Assembly (NCBI RefSeq): GCF_002355395.1
Contig: NZ_AP017315.1
Coordinates: 1,178,001-1,242,000, forward strand
Source of the DNA: Microcella alkaliphila
GTDB lineage: Bacteria > Actinomycetota > Actinomycetes > Actinomycetales > Microbacteriaceae
Length of the DNA: 64,000 nt
Direction of reading: 5' to 3'
The notes below the pieces were generated by a model. That model had not been told where the DNA came from and searched no databases. It saw only the letters and a program-made list of their open reading frames with translations. Shown here piece by piece: positions 53,496-63,883 of the stretch; the first letter of the stretch is position 1, and the number at the start of each line of letters is the position of its first letter. Position numbers and translations under genes: made by a program.

Positions 53496-53765
53496 CTAGT
53501 GTGACCGCAGCGTCTCGATGAGCTCGTCTTTGCGCAGGTCGCTGTAGCCGGTGATGCCGAGCTCTTTCGCTCGGTCGCGCAGTTCGTCGACCGTCCAATC
53601 GTCGTACGAACCGCTGGAGCCCCCGCGCGCGCCCACCGCGTCGCGTCCGTCGCGAGCGGCGGCGTTCGCGATGCGCGCCGCCTTCTCCTTGGACGCTCCG
53701 TCGTCGCGAAGGCTCTCGTAGAGCTCCTCGTCCTTCACGCTGGGGTTGTCATCGTTTTTCGGCAT
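53496..53765 (-). CDS. Small Rho-N/SAP-like domain protein (DUF7218-type)
   Basis: 89 residues. The N-terminal half (PSVKDEELYESLRDDGASKEKAARIANAAARDG) resembles the ChaB/plasmid-stabilisation-like helical element. The C-terminal YDDWTVDELRDRAKELGITGYSDLRKDELIETLRSH is a Rho N-terminal (SAP-like) nucleic-acid-binding motif. Proteins with this layout are common in actinobacteria and of unknown role, perhaps chromatin- or stress-related. The GCCTCCC sequence before the ATG on the coding strand is a good GGGAGGC ribosome-binding site. Confidence 0.8.
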   Translation of the reverse strand: MPKNDDNPSVKDEELYESLRDDGASKEKAARIANAAARDGRDAVGARGGSSGSYDDWTVDELRDRAKELGITGYSDLRKDELIETLRSH

Positions 53766-53940
53766 CGTGCGCCTCCCTCATCCGTTTATGCCCCCAGCGT
53801 GCCCGGACGCCGACGCCGACGGCATCCCTGCGCATCGGGCGCACAGCACACTCACCGCGACAGGCCAGGAAACCGTACGGGGACTGGGCGAGGGCTGGCA
53901 AACGGCCCCGAGCAGCGCTGCCGTCTGACAGCATTTCGTC

Positions 53941-55107
53941 ATGAATGCCCACCACCCCGCCGCCGTTCTGCGCGCCATCAGCACGGTGCTGCCCGACACC
54001 GTCATCGAGCAAGGTCGGGTGCGTGACATCTTCGCCCGCCAAGAGGGGCTTAGCCGGCTGGGGCAACGCCTCGTCGCCACGGCATTCGACTCGTCGGGCA
54101 TCGACACCCGGCACACCGTCATCACCGACTTCGGCGACAACAACGCTGACGCGCGGGGGGCCGCCCCCGCCTACATCGACGAGGCGACGGGGGCGTTGCA
54201 CGCCCCGGGCACCAAGGCGCGCAACGACCACTACATCGCCGCGGCCGGGCCGATGTTCGTGGAGGCCGCTCGGCGCGCGATACATGCCGCTGACGGCATT
54301 GAAGCGGCCGACGTCACGCACGTGATCACCGTCTCGTGCACAGGCTTCTTCGCCCCGGGCCCCGAATACCTCATCGCGCGCGATCTCGGCCTCGACCCAG
54401 CGTTACAGCGATACCACCTGGGATTCATGGGCTGCTACGCCGCGCTCCCGGCCCTGCGCATGGCGGCACAGTTCTGCGCCGCTGACCCCGATGCCGTCGT
54501 GCTCGTCGTCAGCGTCGAGCTGTGCACGCTACACCTGCACGCGAGTGACGACCCCGACCTGATCGTCGCGAACTCGCTCTTCGGCGACGCGGGAGTCGCC
54601 GGCATCGTGAGTCGCCGCCCGCTCGGCGCGGGCGAGCGTGGCCTGCGAGTCGATCGCTCCGAGACGGCCGTGACGCCCGTCGGCGAGAGCGACATGGCGT
54701 GGACCATCGGTGACGAGGGCTTCGACATGGTCTTGTCGACCGCCGTGCCGCAGATCATCGGCGAGCACATATCGGCAGCCTTGCAGCCGCTCGTGTCCCC
54801 TGTTCCCGAGCTTGCCAGCGCTCTCGCCGAGGACGGACTCGGGCGAGCGGTCGCGCGCTGGGCCGTGCATCCCGGTGGGCGAAGCATCGTCGACAAGGTC
54901 GAGGAAAGCCTCGGCCTCGAACCGCAGCAGGTGGCCCCGTCGCGCGACGTGCTGCGCACCATCGGAAACGTGTCGAGCGCCACCGTCATGGTCGTCATGC
55001 AACGCAACCTCGAGGCATACGCCGAGCCCGGCGATCGCCTGATCGCGCTCGCGTTCGGCCCCGGCCTCACCGTCGAGTCGACGCTCATGACCGTCGTCAC
55101 GGGATAG
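53941..55107 (+). CDS. Type III polyketide synthase
   Basis: 388 residues, thiolase fold of the chalcone synthase type. The triad is Cys165 (GFMGCYAALPALRMA), His310 (WAVHPGGRSIVDKVEESLG) and Asn343 (IGNVSSATVMVVMQRNLE), in the spacing of plant and bacterial enzymes. It condenses an acyl starter with malonyl-CoA units to pyrones or resorcinols. The starter cannot be read from the sequence. It heads a three-gene unit with a methyltransferase 7 nt downstream and an FAD monooxygenase. Confidence 0.93.
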   Translation: MNAHHPAAVLRAISTVLPDTVIEQGRVRDIFARQEGLSRLGQRLVATAFDSSGIDTRHTVITDFGDNNADARGAAPAYIDEATGALHAPGTKARNDHYIAAAGPMFVEAARRAIHAADGIEAADVTHVITVSCTGFFAPGPEYLIARDLGLDPALQRYHLGFMGCYAALPALRMAAQFCAADPDAVVLVVSVELCTLHLHASDDPDLIVANSLFGDAGVAGIVSRRPLGAGERGLRVDRSETAVTPVGESDMAWTIGDEGFDMVLSTAVPQIIGEHISAALQPLVSPVPELASALAEDGLGRAVARWAVHPGGRSIVDKVEESLGLEPQQVAPSRDVLRTIGNVSSATVMVVMQRNLEAYAEPGDRLIALAFGPGLTVESTLMTVVTG

Positions 55108-55114
55108 CCCCGCC

Positions 55115-55840
55115 GTGATCGACCTGCGACACCGAGCGGCGGATGCTCGTGAACTGATGGACGACCCGAATTGCGACGTGGACGCGCTCCATCTCACGTA
55201 CGGCCACTTCGCGACCGTGAACGCCGCCGTGAGCGACATCGACGGCATCTTCGCCGACGAGATTGCGGCGCGTGGGCGAGGCGCCGCGGGACGCGTAGTG
55301 CGCGTGCTCGACATCGGCACCGGCGGAGCGGACCTGCCACGGGCGCTGCTCGACAGGGCGGCCCGAGCGGGCATCGCCCTGGAGGTCGTCGCGATCGACC
55401 CCGACCCGCGTGCGATCGGGTGGGCGCGCACTCAGGCGCTGCCGCCGGGCCTCGACCTGCGGGAGGCGACCACGGCCGACCTTCTGGCGGCGGGGGAACG
55501 GTTCGACGTGGTGCTGTCGAACCACGTCGTGCACCACCTCGACGCCCGCGAGCTCGGGATGCTCTTCGCCGACTCGGAAGCGCTGCTCGCCCCCGGCGGC
55601 GTCGCCGTCCATCACGACCTTGCGCGCAGCAGGCTCGGCTACGTCGGCTACGACCTCGGCATGCGGGTTCTGTACCCCACCCTGTTCCGCGGATCGTTCC
55701 TGCACGTCGACGGGCTGATCAGCATCCGTCGATCGCACACGCCCCGCGAATTGCGCCACGCGCTTCCGCCCGGCTGGAGCGTCCGCCACTATCGGGTGCC
55801 CTGGCGGCTCCTCATTCGCCATGAGCGGCCCCATGAGTGA
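55115..55840 (+). CDS. Class I SAM-dependent methyltransferase of the PKS cluster
   Basis: 241 residues. Motif I VRVLDIGTGGADLPRALLDRA, motif II-like VVAIDPDPRAIGWA, then FDVVLSNHVVHHL. The gene lies 7 nt after the type III PKS stop and overlaps the monooxygenase gene, so it probably methylates the polyketide product on O or C. The segment LGYVGYDLGMRVLYPTLFRGSFLHVDGLISIRRSHTPRELR fits relatives that act next to type III PKS genes. GTG start at 55115. Confidence 0.85.
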   Translation: MIDLRHRAADARELMDDPNCDVDALHLTYGHFATVNAAVSDIDGIFADEIAARGRGAAGRVVRVLDIGTGGADLPRALLDRAARAGIALEVVAIDPDPRAIGWARTQALPPGLDLREATTADLLAAGERFDVVLSNHVVHHLDARELGMLFADSEALLAPGGVAVHHDLARSRLGYVGYDLGMRVLYPTLFRGSFLHVDGLISIRRSHTPRELRHALPPGWSVRHYRVPWRLLIRHERPHE

Positions 55841-56963
55841 GCGCACCGTCGACGTCGCCATCGTGGGCGGCGGCGGCAACGGCATCCTGCTCGCGTGCCT
55901 GCTCGCCGACCGCGGCCTCACGGTGCGGGTGCTCGAGCGCCGTGACACGATCGCCGACCGCCCACGCGCGTTCGGCATCCATCCCGCCGCCCTCGACGCG
56001 CTCGACGCGGTTGGGGTCGGCGACGCCGTGCGCGCGGAGGCGCTCGCACTGACGGACGGCGCGTTCATCGGCATCGACGGTCGCCGGGCGGCGGTCACGT
56101 TCGACCCGCGCGACTTCCCCGGCCCCGTCGTGCTGGGCCAAAACCGCGTGGAGGAGCTGCTCGAGCAGCGCCTGCACGCCCTCGCCCCCGGTGCGCTGCA
56201 GCGCGGCGTCACGGTGACCGCCGTGACCGATCAGGGGTCTCACGTGACCCTCACCGCGACGACCGGCGCCGATACGTTCCCCGTGACGGCCACGACGGTG
56301 GTGCTCGTCGACGGCACCAACGGCGCGCTGAGCGAGCGCATCGCTGGACCCGCTCGACCCGTCGGGCCGAGACGCTGGTACGCCATGGCGGAAGGCGACG
56401 CCAGCCCCGACGATGCGCCCGGCTCCGTCGCGCTGATCGCGTCACCCGAGGGCATCGTTGAGTCCTTCCCGCTGCCGAGCGGCCGCCGGCGCTGGGTCGC
56501 CTGGCGCGGCACCGACGCTCCGCTCGACGCAGACAGCTTCGGGATGCTCGTCCACGATCGCACCGGACGCCCGGTCGGCCGCATCCACGCCCCCGTATCG
56601 GTGTTTGCCGCCCAGAGCAGGCGACGGCGCGCGCTCGTGCACGGGCGCGTCATCCTCGCAGGGGACGCAGCCATGACGGTGAGCCCCATCGGCGGGCAGG
56701 GGCTCACGATCGGCTGGGCGGCCGCGCGCGTCTTGGCCGACGAGTTGGCGTCCAGCCAGCGCGACGAGCCGCCGCGGCTGCGGCGTTACGAGCGCGCCGT
56801 CGACCGGATGGCGCGCAGGGCGCAGCGACGAGCATCCTTCTTCATGCGTCTCGGTGACCCGACCAGCAGTCGCGACCGTGCGCGAGCTCTCGCGGTGCGG
56901 GTGCTGGCGCTCAGCAGCATGCGACGTGCCGTGTATCGACTCGTGGTGGTGCGCCGGCCCTGA
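55833..56963 (+). CDS. FAD-dependent monooxygenase of the PKS cluster
   Basis: 376 residues from ATG 55833 (ATG 55821 would add four). GxGxxG FAD motif VAIVGGGGNGILLACLLADRGLTVRVLE, a DG-type segment VVLVDGTNGALSERIAG and the C-terminal GD motif VILAGDAAMTVSPIGGQGLTIGWAAARVLADEL are those of aromatic hydroxylases such as PheA/TfdB-type enzymes. It probably hydroxylates the aromatic polyketide made and methylated by the two upstream genes. The ATG overlaps the methyltransferase stop. Regulation is unclear. Confidence 0.86.
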   Translation: MSERTVDVAIVGGGGNGILLACLLADRGLTVRVLERRDTIADRPRAFGIHPAALDALDAVGVGDAVRAEALALTDGAFIGIDGRRAAVTFDPRDFPGPVVLGQNRVEELLEQRLHALAPGALQRGVTVTAVTDQGSHVTLTATTGADTFPVTATTVVLVDGTNGALSERIAGPARPVGPRRWYAMAEGDASPDDAPGSVALIASPEGIVESFPLPSGRRRWVAWRGTDAPLDADSFGMLVHDRTGRPVGRIHAPVSVFAAQSRRRRALVHGRVILAGDAAMTVSPIGGQGLTIGWAAARVLADELASSQRDEPPRLRRYERAVDRMARRAQRRASFFMRLGDPTSSRDRARALAVRVLALSSMRRAVYRLVVVRRP

Positions 56964-57099
56964 CGGGCCCCGCATTGTCTGTCGTGCGGAGAATGCGCGG
57001 CAGGGGGTTGACGGCTCGGGGTCTGTCGTGCCATCGCGCGCGATCATCCACCCGCGCCCCGAGCGGGCCGAAAACTTTCGCTCCCGCGCACCCTCGTGT

Positions 57100-57119
57100 C
57101 TACCCCCGAACGGGGGTAG
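57100..57119. promoter_or_regulatory. Palindrome upstream of a DUF7882 gene
   Basis: CTACCCCC - GAAC - GGGGGTAG, a perfect 8-4-8 palindrome ending 9 nt before ATG 57129. It could be an operator or a structured leader that hides the ribosome-binding site, since GGGGGTAG would itself be the only Shine-Dalgarno-like sequence. Confidence 0.55.
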
Positions 57120-57128
57120 ATTCTCGCC

Positions 57129-57488
57129 ATGGGTAAGTTCATCTACGGAGTACCTCCGGCAACGGTCGACATCGACGACCGCGTGCTGGCGCACCTGCGC
57201 ATGGTCATGGTGACCAAGCTCAGGCGCTCCGAGCCCTTCATGTTCGAGTTCGACCTGCCGCCCGCGGAAGGCAGCGGTCGACGGAGCTTCTGGGTACACC
57301 CCGCTGTGCCCATGCAGTTCCACTTTTACGGCAGCCGCGAGCCGCGTCTCAACCGAGCGTGGATCGAGGAACTCATTCGTGAGGCGAGCGGTCCGATGGG
57401 CCTGCGACTCGTGCCGGAGCCCGAGGACACGCGCTCCGATGCCCCCGCTACTCGCGGGCGAGGTCGCGAGTCGCTGGTCCCTCGATAA
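57129..57488 (+). CDS. DUF7882-type small protein
   Basis: 119 residues. Pattern MGKFIYGVPPATVDIDDRVLAHLRMVMVTKLRRSEPFMFEF, then SFWVHPAVPMQFHFYGSREPRLNRAWIEELIREA. Such proteins are common in Microbacteriaceae and are often mislabelled ATP-dependent DNA ligase because they resemble a ligase-associated fragment; no catalytic ligase motif (KxDG) is present. A paralogue lies at 58932-59237. The 3' end overlaps the oxidoreductase gene by 41 nt on the other strand. Confidence 0.75.
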   Translation: MGKFIYGVPPATVDIDDRVLAHLRMVMVTKLRRSEPFMFEFDLPPAEGSGRRSFWVHPAVPMQFHFYGSREPRLNRAWIEELIREASGPMGLRLVPEPEDTRSDAPATRGRGRESLVPR

Positions 57489-58935
57489 CGCGGCCGTCCG
57501 CATCGAAGCGCGAACCGTGGAGCGGGCAATCCCACGACCCCTCGGCGGTGTTCCAGCGCAACACTCCGCCGAGGTGCGTGCACACCGTGCGCAGGGAGCA
57601 ACCGGTGTCGGCGGCGGGTGCCACCGGCACCAATCCATCGCGTTCGACCGGAGGAGCGGAGTCCGCGGTCGGGGTCGGGCGCGCCCAGCCAGACATCATC
57701 TCCTTCGCGACTGCGGCGTTCGCCCCGGCGATCGCGGCCAGCGTGCGTACCGAACCGCGCCGCCCGTGGAACGTCTGCGCCCAGGGCATTGACGTTGTCG
57801 TCAGTTCGGCAGCGATGATGCGTGCGGCCAGCATCGCGCCGGTCATGCCCCACTTGGCGAAGCCGGTCGCGGCGAAGACACGGTCCGAGGTGCGGGGAAC
57901 GAGCCCCGCGAACGGCACGTGATGCTCGGGCTGATAATCCTGCGCGGCCCACCAGGTCTGCATTTTCGCGCCCGGAAAGTGTGCGCCGGCCCAGTCGACC
58001 AGGTCGGTAAGGCGGTGCTGTGTGTCCTCGTCCCGACCCGTCGTGAAACTGTTGCCGCCGACCACGACCAGTCGCGCGCCGTCGGAGCCCCGCGCATCCC
58101 GTAGGGAGCGCTCGACCGGGTCAACCGACAGGCTCATCGGCATCTCCGGTGCGCCGCCCGGCACACGGAAGGCGCCCACATACTGCCGAGTCGGAACCAG
58201 GTGGGTGAAGAACAGTCCTCGGTCAAGGATCGGCAGCCCGGTCGCCAGAACCACACGGTCGGCGCGCAACTCACGATCGTCGAGGTGCAGCATCACGCCG
58301 TCACGCGCCGTCGTCACATCGCGGACGCGAGCCTTCTCGACCAGCACGGCGCCGGCTGCCTGGGCTCGTCGGGCCATGGCGTGCAGTGCGCCAAGAGGGT
58401 GAATCTGGTGCTGCCCGTCGAGTCGCAGCGCACCGCGCACCTCGACGGGCAGCTCGATGGAGCCGGGAGTGCACCACTCGGCCGTGATGCCCGCGACCGC
58501 GAGCGCGTCGGCCTCCTCCGTCAGTGCGTCGATGCCCTCGTCCGTCGTCGCGTAACTCACGGCGGGGCGCTCCTCGAGCGTGCCCTCGGCGGCACCGGAC
58601 AGTTCGTCGAGAAGCCAGGCACGAGCATCCAGGGTGGCGGCGGCGTAGTCGCGCACCGCGTCGTCGCCATTGTGCCGACGGATCGCGCCGTAGACCGAGC
58701 CCTGCAGCGCGCTCACCTTTGCCGTCGTGTTTCCCGTAGTGCGGCTGCCGATGCGGTCCGCCTCGAGCAGTACGACATCGACACCCGCACGGGCGAGCAG
58801 GAGGGCGGTCGCAACGCCGGCCAGGCCACCGCCGACGACGGCCACTTCGGCGCGGTCGGGCAGGGGCTCGCGGGCCGCGACAAACGACGCCGATGTCGTC
58901 TGCCAGAGCGACACCGGTGGGCCGAGCGCCGTCAC
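57448..58935 (-). CDS. FAD-dependent oxidoreductase with C-terminal Rieske domain
   Basis: 495 residues from GTG 58935. The DAO-type FAD domain begins with VAVVGGGLAGVATALLLARAGVDVVLLEADRIGSRTTGNTTAKVS. The C-terminal Rieske [2Fe-2S] domain has CTHLGG and CPLHGSRFDADG. This fused layout is a known family of unknown physiological substrate. The GTG overlaps the stop of the DUF7882 gene upstream (GTGA), so they are coupled. The end of the frame is at the opposite-strand DUF7882 gene, which it overlaps. Confidence 0.88.
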   Translation of the reverse strand: MTALGPPVSLWQTTSASFVAAREPLPDRAEVAVVGGGLAGVATALLLARAGVDVVLLEADRIGSRTTGNTTAKVSALQGSVYGAIRRHNGDDAVRDYAAATLDARAWLLDELSGAAEGTLEERPAVSYATTDEGIDALTEEADALAVAGITAEWCTPGSIELPVEVRGALRLDGQHQIHPLGALHAMARRAQAAGAVLVEKARVRDVTTARDGVMLHLDDRELRADRVVLATGLPILDRGLFFTHLVPTRQYVGAFRVPGGAPEMPMSLSVDPVERSLRDARGSDGARLVVVGGNSFTTGRDEDTQHRLTDLVDWAGAHFPGAKMQTWWAAQDYQPEHHVPFAGLVPRTSDRVFAATGFAKWGMTGAMLAARIIAAELTTTSMPWAQTFHGRRGSVRTLAAIAGANAAVAKEMMSGWARPTPTADSAPPVERDGLVPVAPAADTGCSLRTVCTHLGGVLRWNTAEGSWDCPLHGSRFDADGRVIEGPATRDLARE

Positions 58936-59237
58936 GGTTCGCGCACCAGGCTGAGGCCGCGGTCCGTCGACGCGGCGGCCACCATCGCCGCGACCCACGC
59001 CGGGTTCAGCGGGCGTGCAGCCTCCGGGCGGTCGATGTGAAAGTGCATCCACACGGCCGGGTGCATCCAAAACTCGCGGTAGCCCTTCCCTGCCGGCAGC
59101 TCGCGCCCGCGCAACGTCAGAAGGAACGCCTCACCGCGGCGAAACTTCGTGCCGATCGCCAGCTCGAGATGAGCGAGCGTGCGGTCGTCGATCGTGAACG
59201 CGCTCGAGTCTGAACCGCCGTAGACGAAGCGGCCCAT
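58932..59237 (-). CDS. DUF7882-type small protein, paralogue
   Basis: 101 residues from ATG 59237: MGRFVYGGSDSSAFTIDDRTLAHLELAIGTKFRRGEAFLLTL and FWMHPAVWMHFHIDRPEAARPLNPAWVAAMVAAA. Clearly related to 57129-57488. The stop overlaps the start of the Rieske oxidoreductase (GTGA), which suggests a functional link between the family and this enzyme. No catalytic motif is visible. A longer frame reaching 59582 is antisense to argG and its leader and is not used. Confidence 0.8.
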   Translation of the reverse strand: MGRFVYGGSDSSAFTIDDRTLAHLELAIGTKFRRGEAFLLTLRGRELPAGKGYREFWMHPAVWMHFHIDRPEAARPLNPAWVAAMVAAASTDRGLSLVREP

Positions 59238-59371
59238 CAGACGCCACCAGTAACGAGGGGAGGCTGCGGGGCGGAGAGGTCGTGAATGGGGGTGGAGGCC
59301 ATGGGCGACCACCCTGGCAGGGGTCGCCGCCCAGAAGAAAGGGATTGACGACCGGGCAGAGGGGCGGGTAG

Positions 59372-60829
<1,458 letters not shown>

Positions 60830-60860
60830 GGCAGAGCCAGCGGATGCGGGGCGGGCGACG

Positions 60861-61343
60861 GTGAGCGCGGCCTCGGCCGAGCGCGATGCAGTGCCCGTGT
60901 ACCGGGCGCCCATGCGGTCACGCTCGGCGAGCATCCCCGATGACGGCGCTGCGGTGAGGCGCGCGCTCACAATCGGCGTCGTCGGAATCGGCGACCGCAT
61001 CGACAACGGCGACGCCGGCCAGCGAGAACGCCTCGCGCGGCGGGTCGACCGCTTCGCCTCCGCGCCCGACGGCGCGTTCGTCATCACGCTGGATGCTCGT
61101 GGCGACGTCTATCTCGGACGCCTCGCGGGCCCGTACGCGCGCGACGATTCGGCCGAGGCGCACGCTGTCGATCTTGTGCATGTGCGGCCGTGCGATTGGC
61201 GGTCGACACCGCTGGGCGATGACGAGCGGCCCGCCGCCGTCGTGCAGACCCTGCAGCGCGGTGGTCGAAACTGGCAGCGGGTGCGCGACGACGACGCAGG
61301 CGCGCACCTCTCGACCGTGTGGGCCGCGAGCGGGCGTCGCTAG
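60861..61343 (+). CDS. Hypothetical protein behind argG
   Basis: 160 residues from GTG 60861 (alternative ATG 60912). The central region DGAFVITLDARGDVYLGRLAGPYARDDSAEAHAVDLVHVRPCDWRSTPL resembles the small beta domain near the N-terminus of some modified-DNA restriction enzymes (GxYxYD...HxRxVxW). The nuclease part is absent and I would not assign this role. Starts 31 nt after argG on the same strand. Its 3' end overlaps the convergent next gene by 4 nt. Confidence 0.55.
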   Translation: MSAASAERDAVPVYRAPMRSRSASIPDDGAAVRRALTIGVVGIGDRIDNGDAGQRERLARRVDRFASAPDGAFVITLDARGDVYLGRLAGPYARDDSAEAHAVDLVHVRPCDWRSTPLGDDERPAAVVQTLQRGGRNWQRVRDDDAGAHLSTVWAASGRR

Positions 61344-61555
61344 TCGACCTGCTCTTGCTGCGTTTCGATGAACTCGCGTTCGTCGTCACTGACCGCATCA
61401 TCGGCATCGCGCGTGTTGCCGGTGATCGACTCGATCTCGGCACGCACCGACTCGGGGAGGTGCGGGTTGCGCTCCTCGGCGAGCGCGTCGTTCAGCGCGT
61501 GGCGCGCGCCGATCGACAGCTCAGGCCACCACGTTTCAATCGCAGGGCCGCTCAC
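61340..61555 (-). CDS. Small acidic hypothetical protein
   Basis: 71 residues, acidic (VRAEIESITGNTRDADDAVSDDEREFIETQQEQVD at the end). ATG overlaps the stop of the gene at 61552-61779 (ATGA). The first half, WWPELSIGARHALNDALAEERNPHLPESVRAEI, looks helical. No family recognised. Together with its neighbour it looks like a two-gene unit. Confidence 0.6.
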   Translation of the reverse strand: MSGPAIETWWPELSIGARHALNDALAEERNPHLPESVRAEIESITGNTRDADDAVSDDEREFIETQQEQVD

Positions 61556-61779
61556 GTGAGTTGCCCCTCGCGCATCTCGCGCTCGATCTCGAACGTGTGC
61601 AGGGCCGCCTGGGCTTCGCCGATGGATTCGAAGCGCCCGAGCATCCTGCCGTTCGCCGCGATCAGTCGGTAGCGCAGTATTCCGTCGGTCTCGATCGTCG
61701 CGACGACCTCGGTGCCATTGCGGCCGACGAGGGCGAGGTGGGGGACTCCCGGTACGACGCTCCAGGTGATGGTCGTCAT
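61552..61779 (-). CDS. Small hypothetical protein
   Basis: 75 residues from ATG 61779 with AAGGAGG upstream. The sequence ITWSVVPGVPHLALVGRNGTEVVATIETDGILRYRLIAANGRMLGRFESIGEAQAALHTFEIE is an alternating beta pattern followed by one helix, like small beta-sheet domains that dimerise. Translation is coupled to the acidic protein downstream. Role unknown. Confidence 0.65.
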   Translation of the reverse strand: MTTITWSVVPGVPHLALVGRNGTEVVATIETDGILRYRLIAANGRMLGRFESIGEAQAALHTFEIEREMREGQLT

Positions 61780-61895
61780 GTCACGCCTCCTTGTCACTGC
61801 GAGCGGGATCGCCGAGCAGTGAACCGCACCGTACACCCCGGTGATGCGGGGTCGGAGGGGATTGACGCGCGAGGCGCGGCGCGCTAGCGCGCCCG

Positions 61896-63767
61896 CTAGC
61901 CGTCGCGGCGCTTCTGGCGGGGCTTGCGGGCCGGGCGGTCGTCACCGTCGCGGGAGAAGCTGCCGCGCGCGTCGCTGGCGCGCGAGTCGCCAGCGCGACC
62001 TGCGCGGTCATCGCGGTCGCGGAACCCGCCGCGGTCCTTCTTGCGCGGGCCGCGGTCGCTCTTCAACTCGATGAGGCGCCCGCTGATGCGGGTGTCGGCG
62101 AGCTTCTTGAGCGTGGCGGTCGACATCTCAGCGGGCAGTTCGACGATCGAGAAGTCGAGCTTGATGTCGATCGCGCCGAAGTCGTCGCGCGAGAGACCAC
62201 CCTCGTTGGCGAGTGCGCCCACGATCTGGCGCGGCTCAACGCGGTGACGGCGGCCAACCTCGATGCGGTACGGCGCGAGCGGCGGACCGTTACGGCGTTC
62301 GCGACGCGGCGGGCGCTCTGAGTCGCCGCGAGCATCCCGGCCGCCATCTCGGCCGCCGGCATCCCGCGAGCGATCGTCGCGCGGCATCTTCGGCGGGCGG
62401 ATGTCGTCCTCCGTGAGCAGCAGGGGAGTACCGCCCTGCGCGACGACCGCGAGCGCGGCGGCGACGTCGGCCTCGGGCACGTCGTGGTGCTCGACATAGT
62501 GGTCGATGATGCCGCGGAAGGTGTCAATGAGCTCGGTTTTGTTGAGTGCCTCGCTGATGGCGTCGTCGAAACGGGTGAGTCGCGTGGCGTTGACGTCATC
62601 GATCGTCGGCAGGTGCATCTGTGTGAGCGGCTGGCGGGTGGCGCGTTCGATCGCGTCGAGGAGGCGGCGCTCGCGCGGAGTGACGAAGCTGATTGCGTCG
62701 CCCGTACGGCCGGCGCGGCCCGTGCGGCCGATGCGGTGCACGTAGCTCTCGGTGTCGACGGGGATGTCGAAGTTGACGACGTGGCTGATGCGCTCGACGT
62801 CGAGTCCGCGGGCGGCGACGTCGGTAGCGACGAGGATGTCGAGCTTCGCGTTCTTCAGCTGCTCGACCGTGCGTTCGCGCTGCACCTGCGGCACGTCGCC
62901 GTTGATCGCCTGGGCGGAGTATCCGCGGGCGCGCAGCTTCTCGGCCAGCGTCTCGGTTTCGTTCTTGGTGCGAACGAACACGATCATGCCGTCGAAGTTC
63001 TCGACCTCGAGGATGCGCGTGAGGGCGTCGACCTTCTGCTGGTACGACACGACGAGGTAGCGCTGCGTGATCGTCGACGAGGTGGTCGTCTTGGTCTTGA
63101 CGCTGATTTCCTCGGGATCATTGAGGTGCTGCTGCGCGATCCGGCGAATAGAGGCGGGCATGGTCGCCGAGAACAGGGCGACCTGCTTGTCGTCGGGCGT
63201 GTCGGCGAGGATCGTCTCGACGTCCTCGGCGAATCCCATCTTCAGCATCTCGTCCGCCTCGTCGAGCACGAGGTATTTCAGCTCAGACAGGTCGAGGGTG
63301 CCCTTGTCGAGGTGGTCCATGATGCGGCCGGGCGTGCCGACGATGACGTGCACGCCGCGGCGCAGCGCCGACAGCTGCACGCCGTAGCCCTGCCCGCCGT
63401 AGACGGGCAGAACGCTCACGCCGGGAAGGTGTGCGGCGTAGCGCTCGAACGCCTCACAGACCTGCAGAGCGAGCTCGCGGGTGGGGGCGAGCACGAGCGC
63501 CTGCGGTGTGCGCTGCGACACGTCGAGGCGCGACAGGATCGGCAACGCGAACGCGGCCGTCTTGCCGGTGCCGGTTTGGGCGAGCCCGACGACGTCACGC
63601 CCACCGAGCAGCGTCGGAATCGTCGCCGCCTGGATGGCGGAGGGGGTTTCGTAGCCGACGTCGGTCAGTGCGCGCATGACGGCGTCGCTCAGGCCGAGTT
63701 CGGAGAACTTCGGGAGGGTGTCGGCGTTATCGGCCTCGGTCGTATCGGGCGTCTCTGGAGGCGTCAT
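61896..63767 (-). CDS. deaD: DEAD-box RNA helicase (DeaD/CsdA type)
   Basis: 623 residues from ATG 63767. Q motif (FSELGLSDAVMRAL...GYETPSAIQ), Walker A AQTGTGKT (residues 63-70), DEAD box VLDEADEMLKMGF, SAT motif and HRIGRTGRAGRTG are all present. The C-terminal DbpA-like RNA-binding domain (PYRIEVGRRHRVEPRQIVGALANEGGL) is followed by an Arg/Asp/Gly-rich tail. It remodels RNA, typically in ribosome assembly and cold adaptation. Monocistronic. Confidence 0.95.
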   Translation of the reverse strand: MTPPETPDTTEADNADTLPKFSELGLSDAVMRALTDVGYETPSAIQAATIPTLLGGRDVVGLAQTGTGKTAAFALPILSRLDVSQRTPQALVLAPTRELALQVCEAFERYAAHLPGVSVLPVYGGQGYGVQLSALRRGVHVIVGTPGRIMDHLDKGTLDLSELKYLVLDEADEMLKMGFAEDVETILADTPDDKQVALFSATMPASIRRIAQQHLNDPEEISVKTKTTTSSTITQRYLVVSYQQKVDALTRILEVENFDGMIVFVRTKNETETLAEKLRARGYSAQAINGDVPQVQRERTVEQLKNAKLDILVATDVAARGLDVERISHVVNFDIPVDTESYVHRIGRTGRAGRTGDAISFVTPRERRLLDAIERATRQPLTQMHLPTIDDVNATRLTRFDDAISEALNKTELIDTFRGIIDHYVEHHDVPEADVAAALAVVAQGGTPLLLTEDDIRPPKMPRDDRSRDAGGRDGGRDARGDSERPPRRERRNGPPLAPYRIEVGRRHRVEPRQIVGALANEGGLSRDDFGAIDIKLDFSIVELPAEMSTATLKKLADTRISGRLIELKSDRGPRKKDRGGFRDRDDRAGRAGDSRASDARGSFSRDGDDRPARKPRQKRRDG

Positions 63768-63883
63768 ACCCCTAACGGTACGCGGGAACGGTCGCGACAC
63801 CGAACCCCGTCGAAAACGAGCGGGGTCAACGACCCACCGTCAAGCCCCGTGACGGTGCCGGCGGCTCTTCATATCGTCGGCGG

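Noticed and set aside
57129..57488. ATP-dependent DNA ligase
   Set aside because: The small DUF7882-type protein has no KxDG active site or nucleotidyltransferase motifs; the ligase label is a carried-over annotation.
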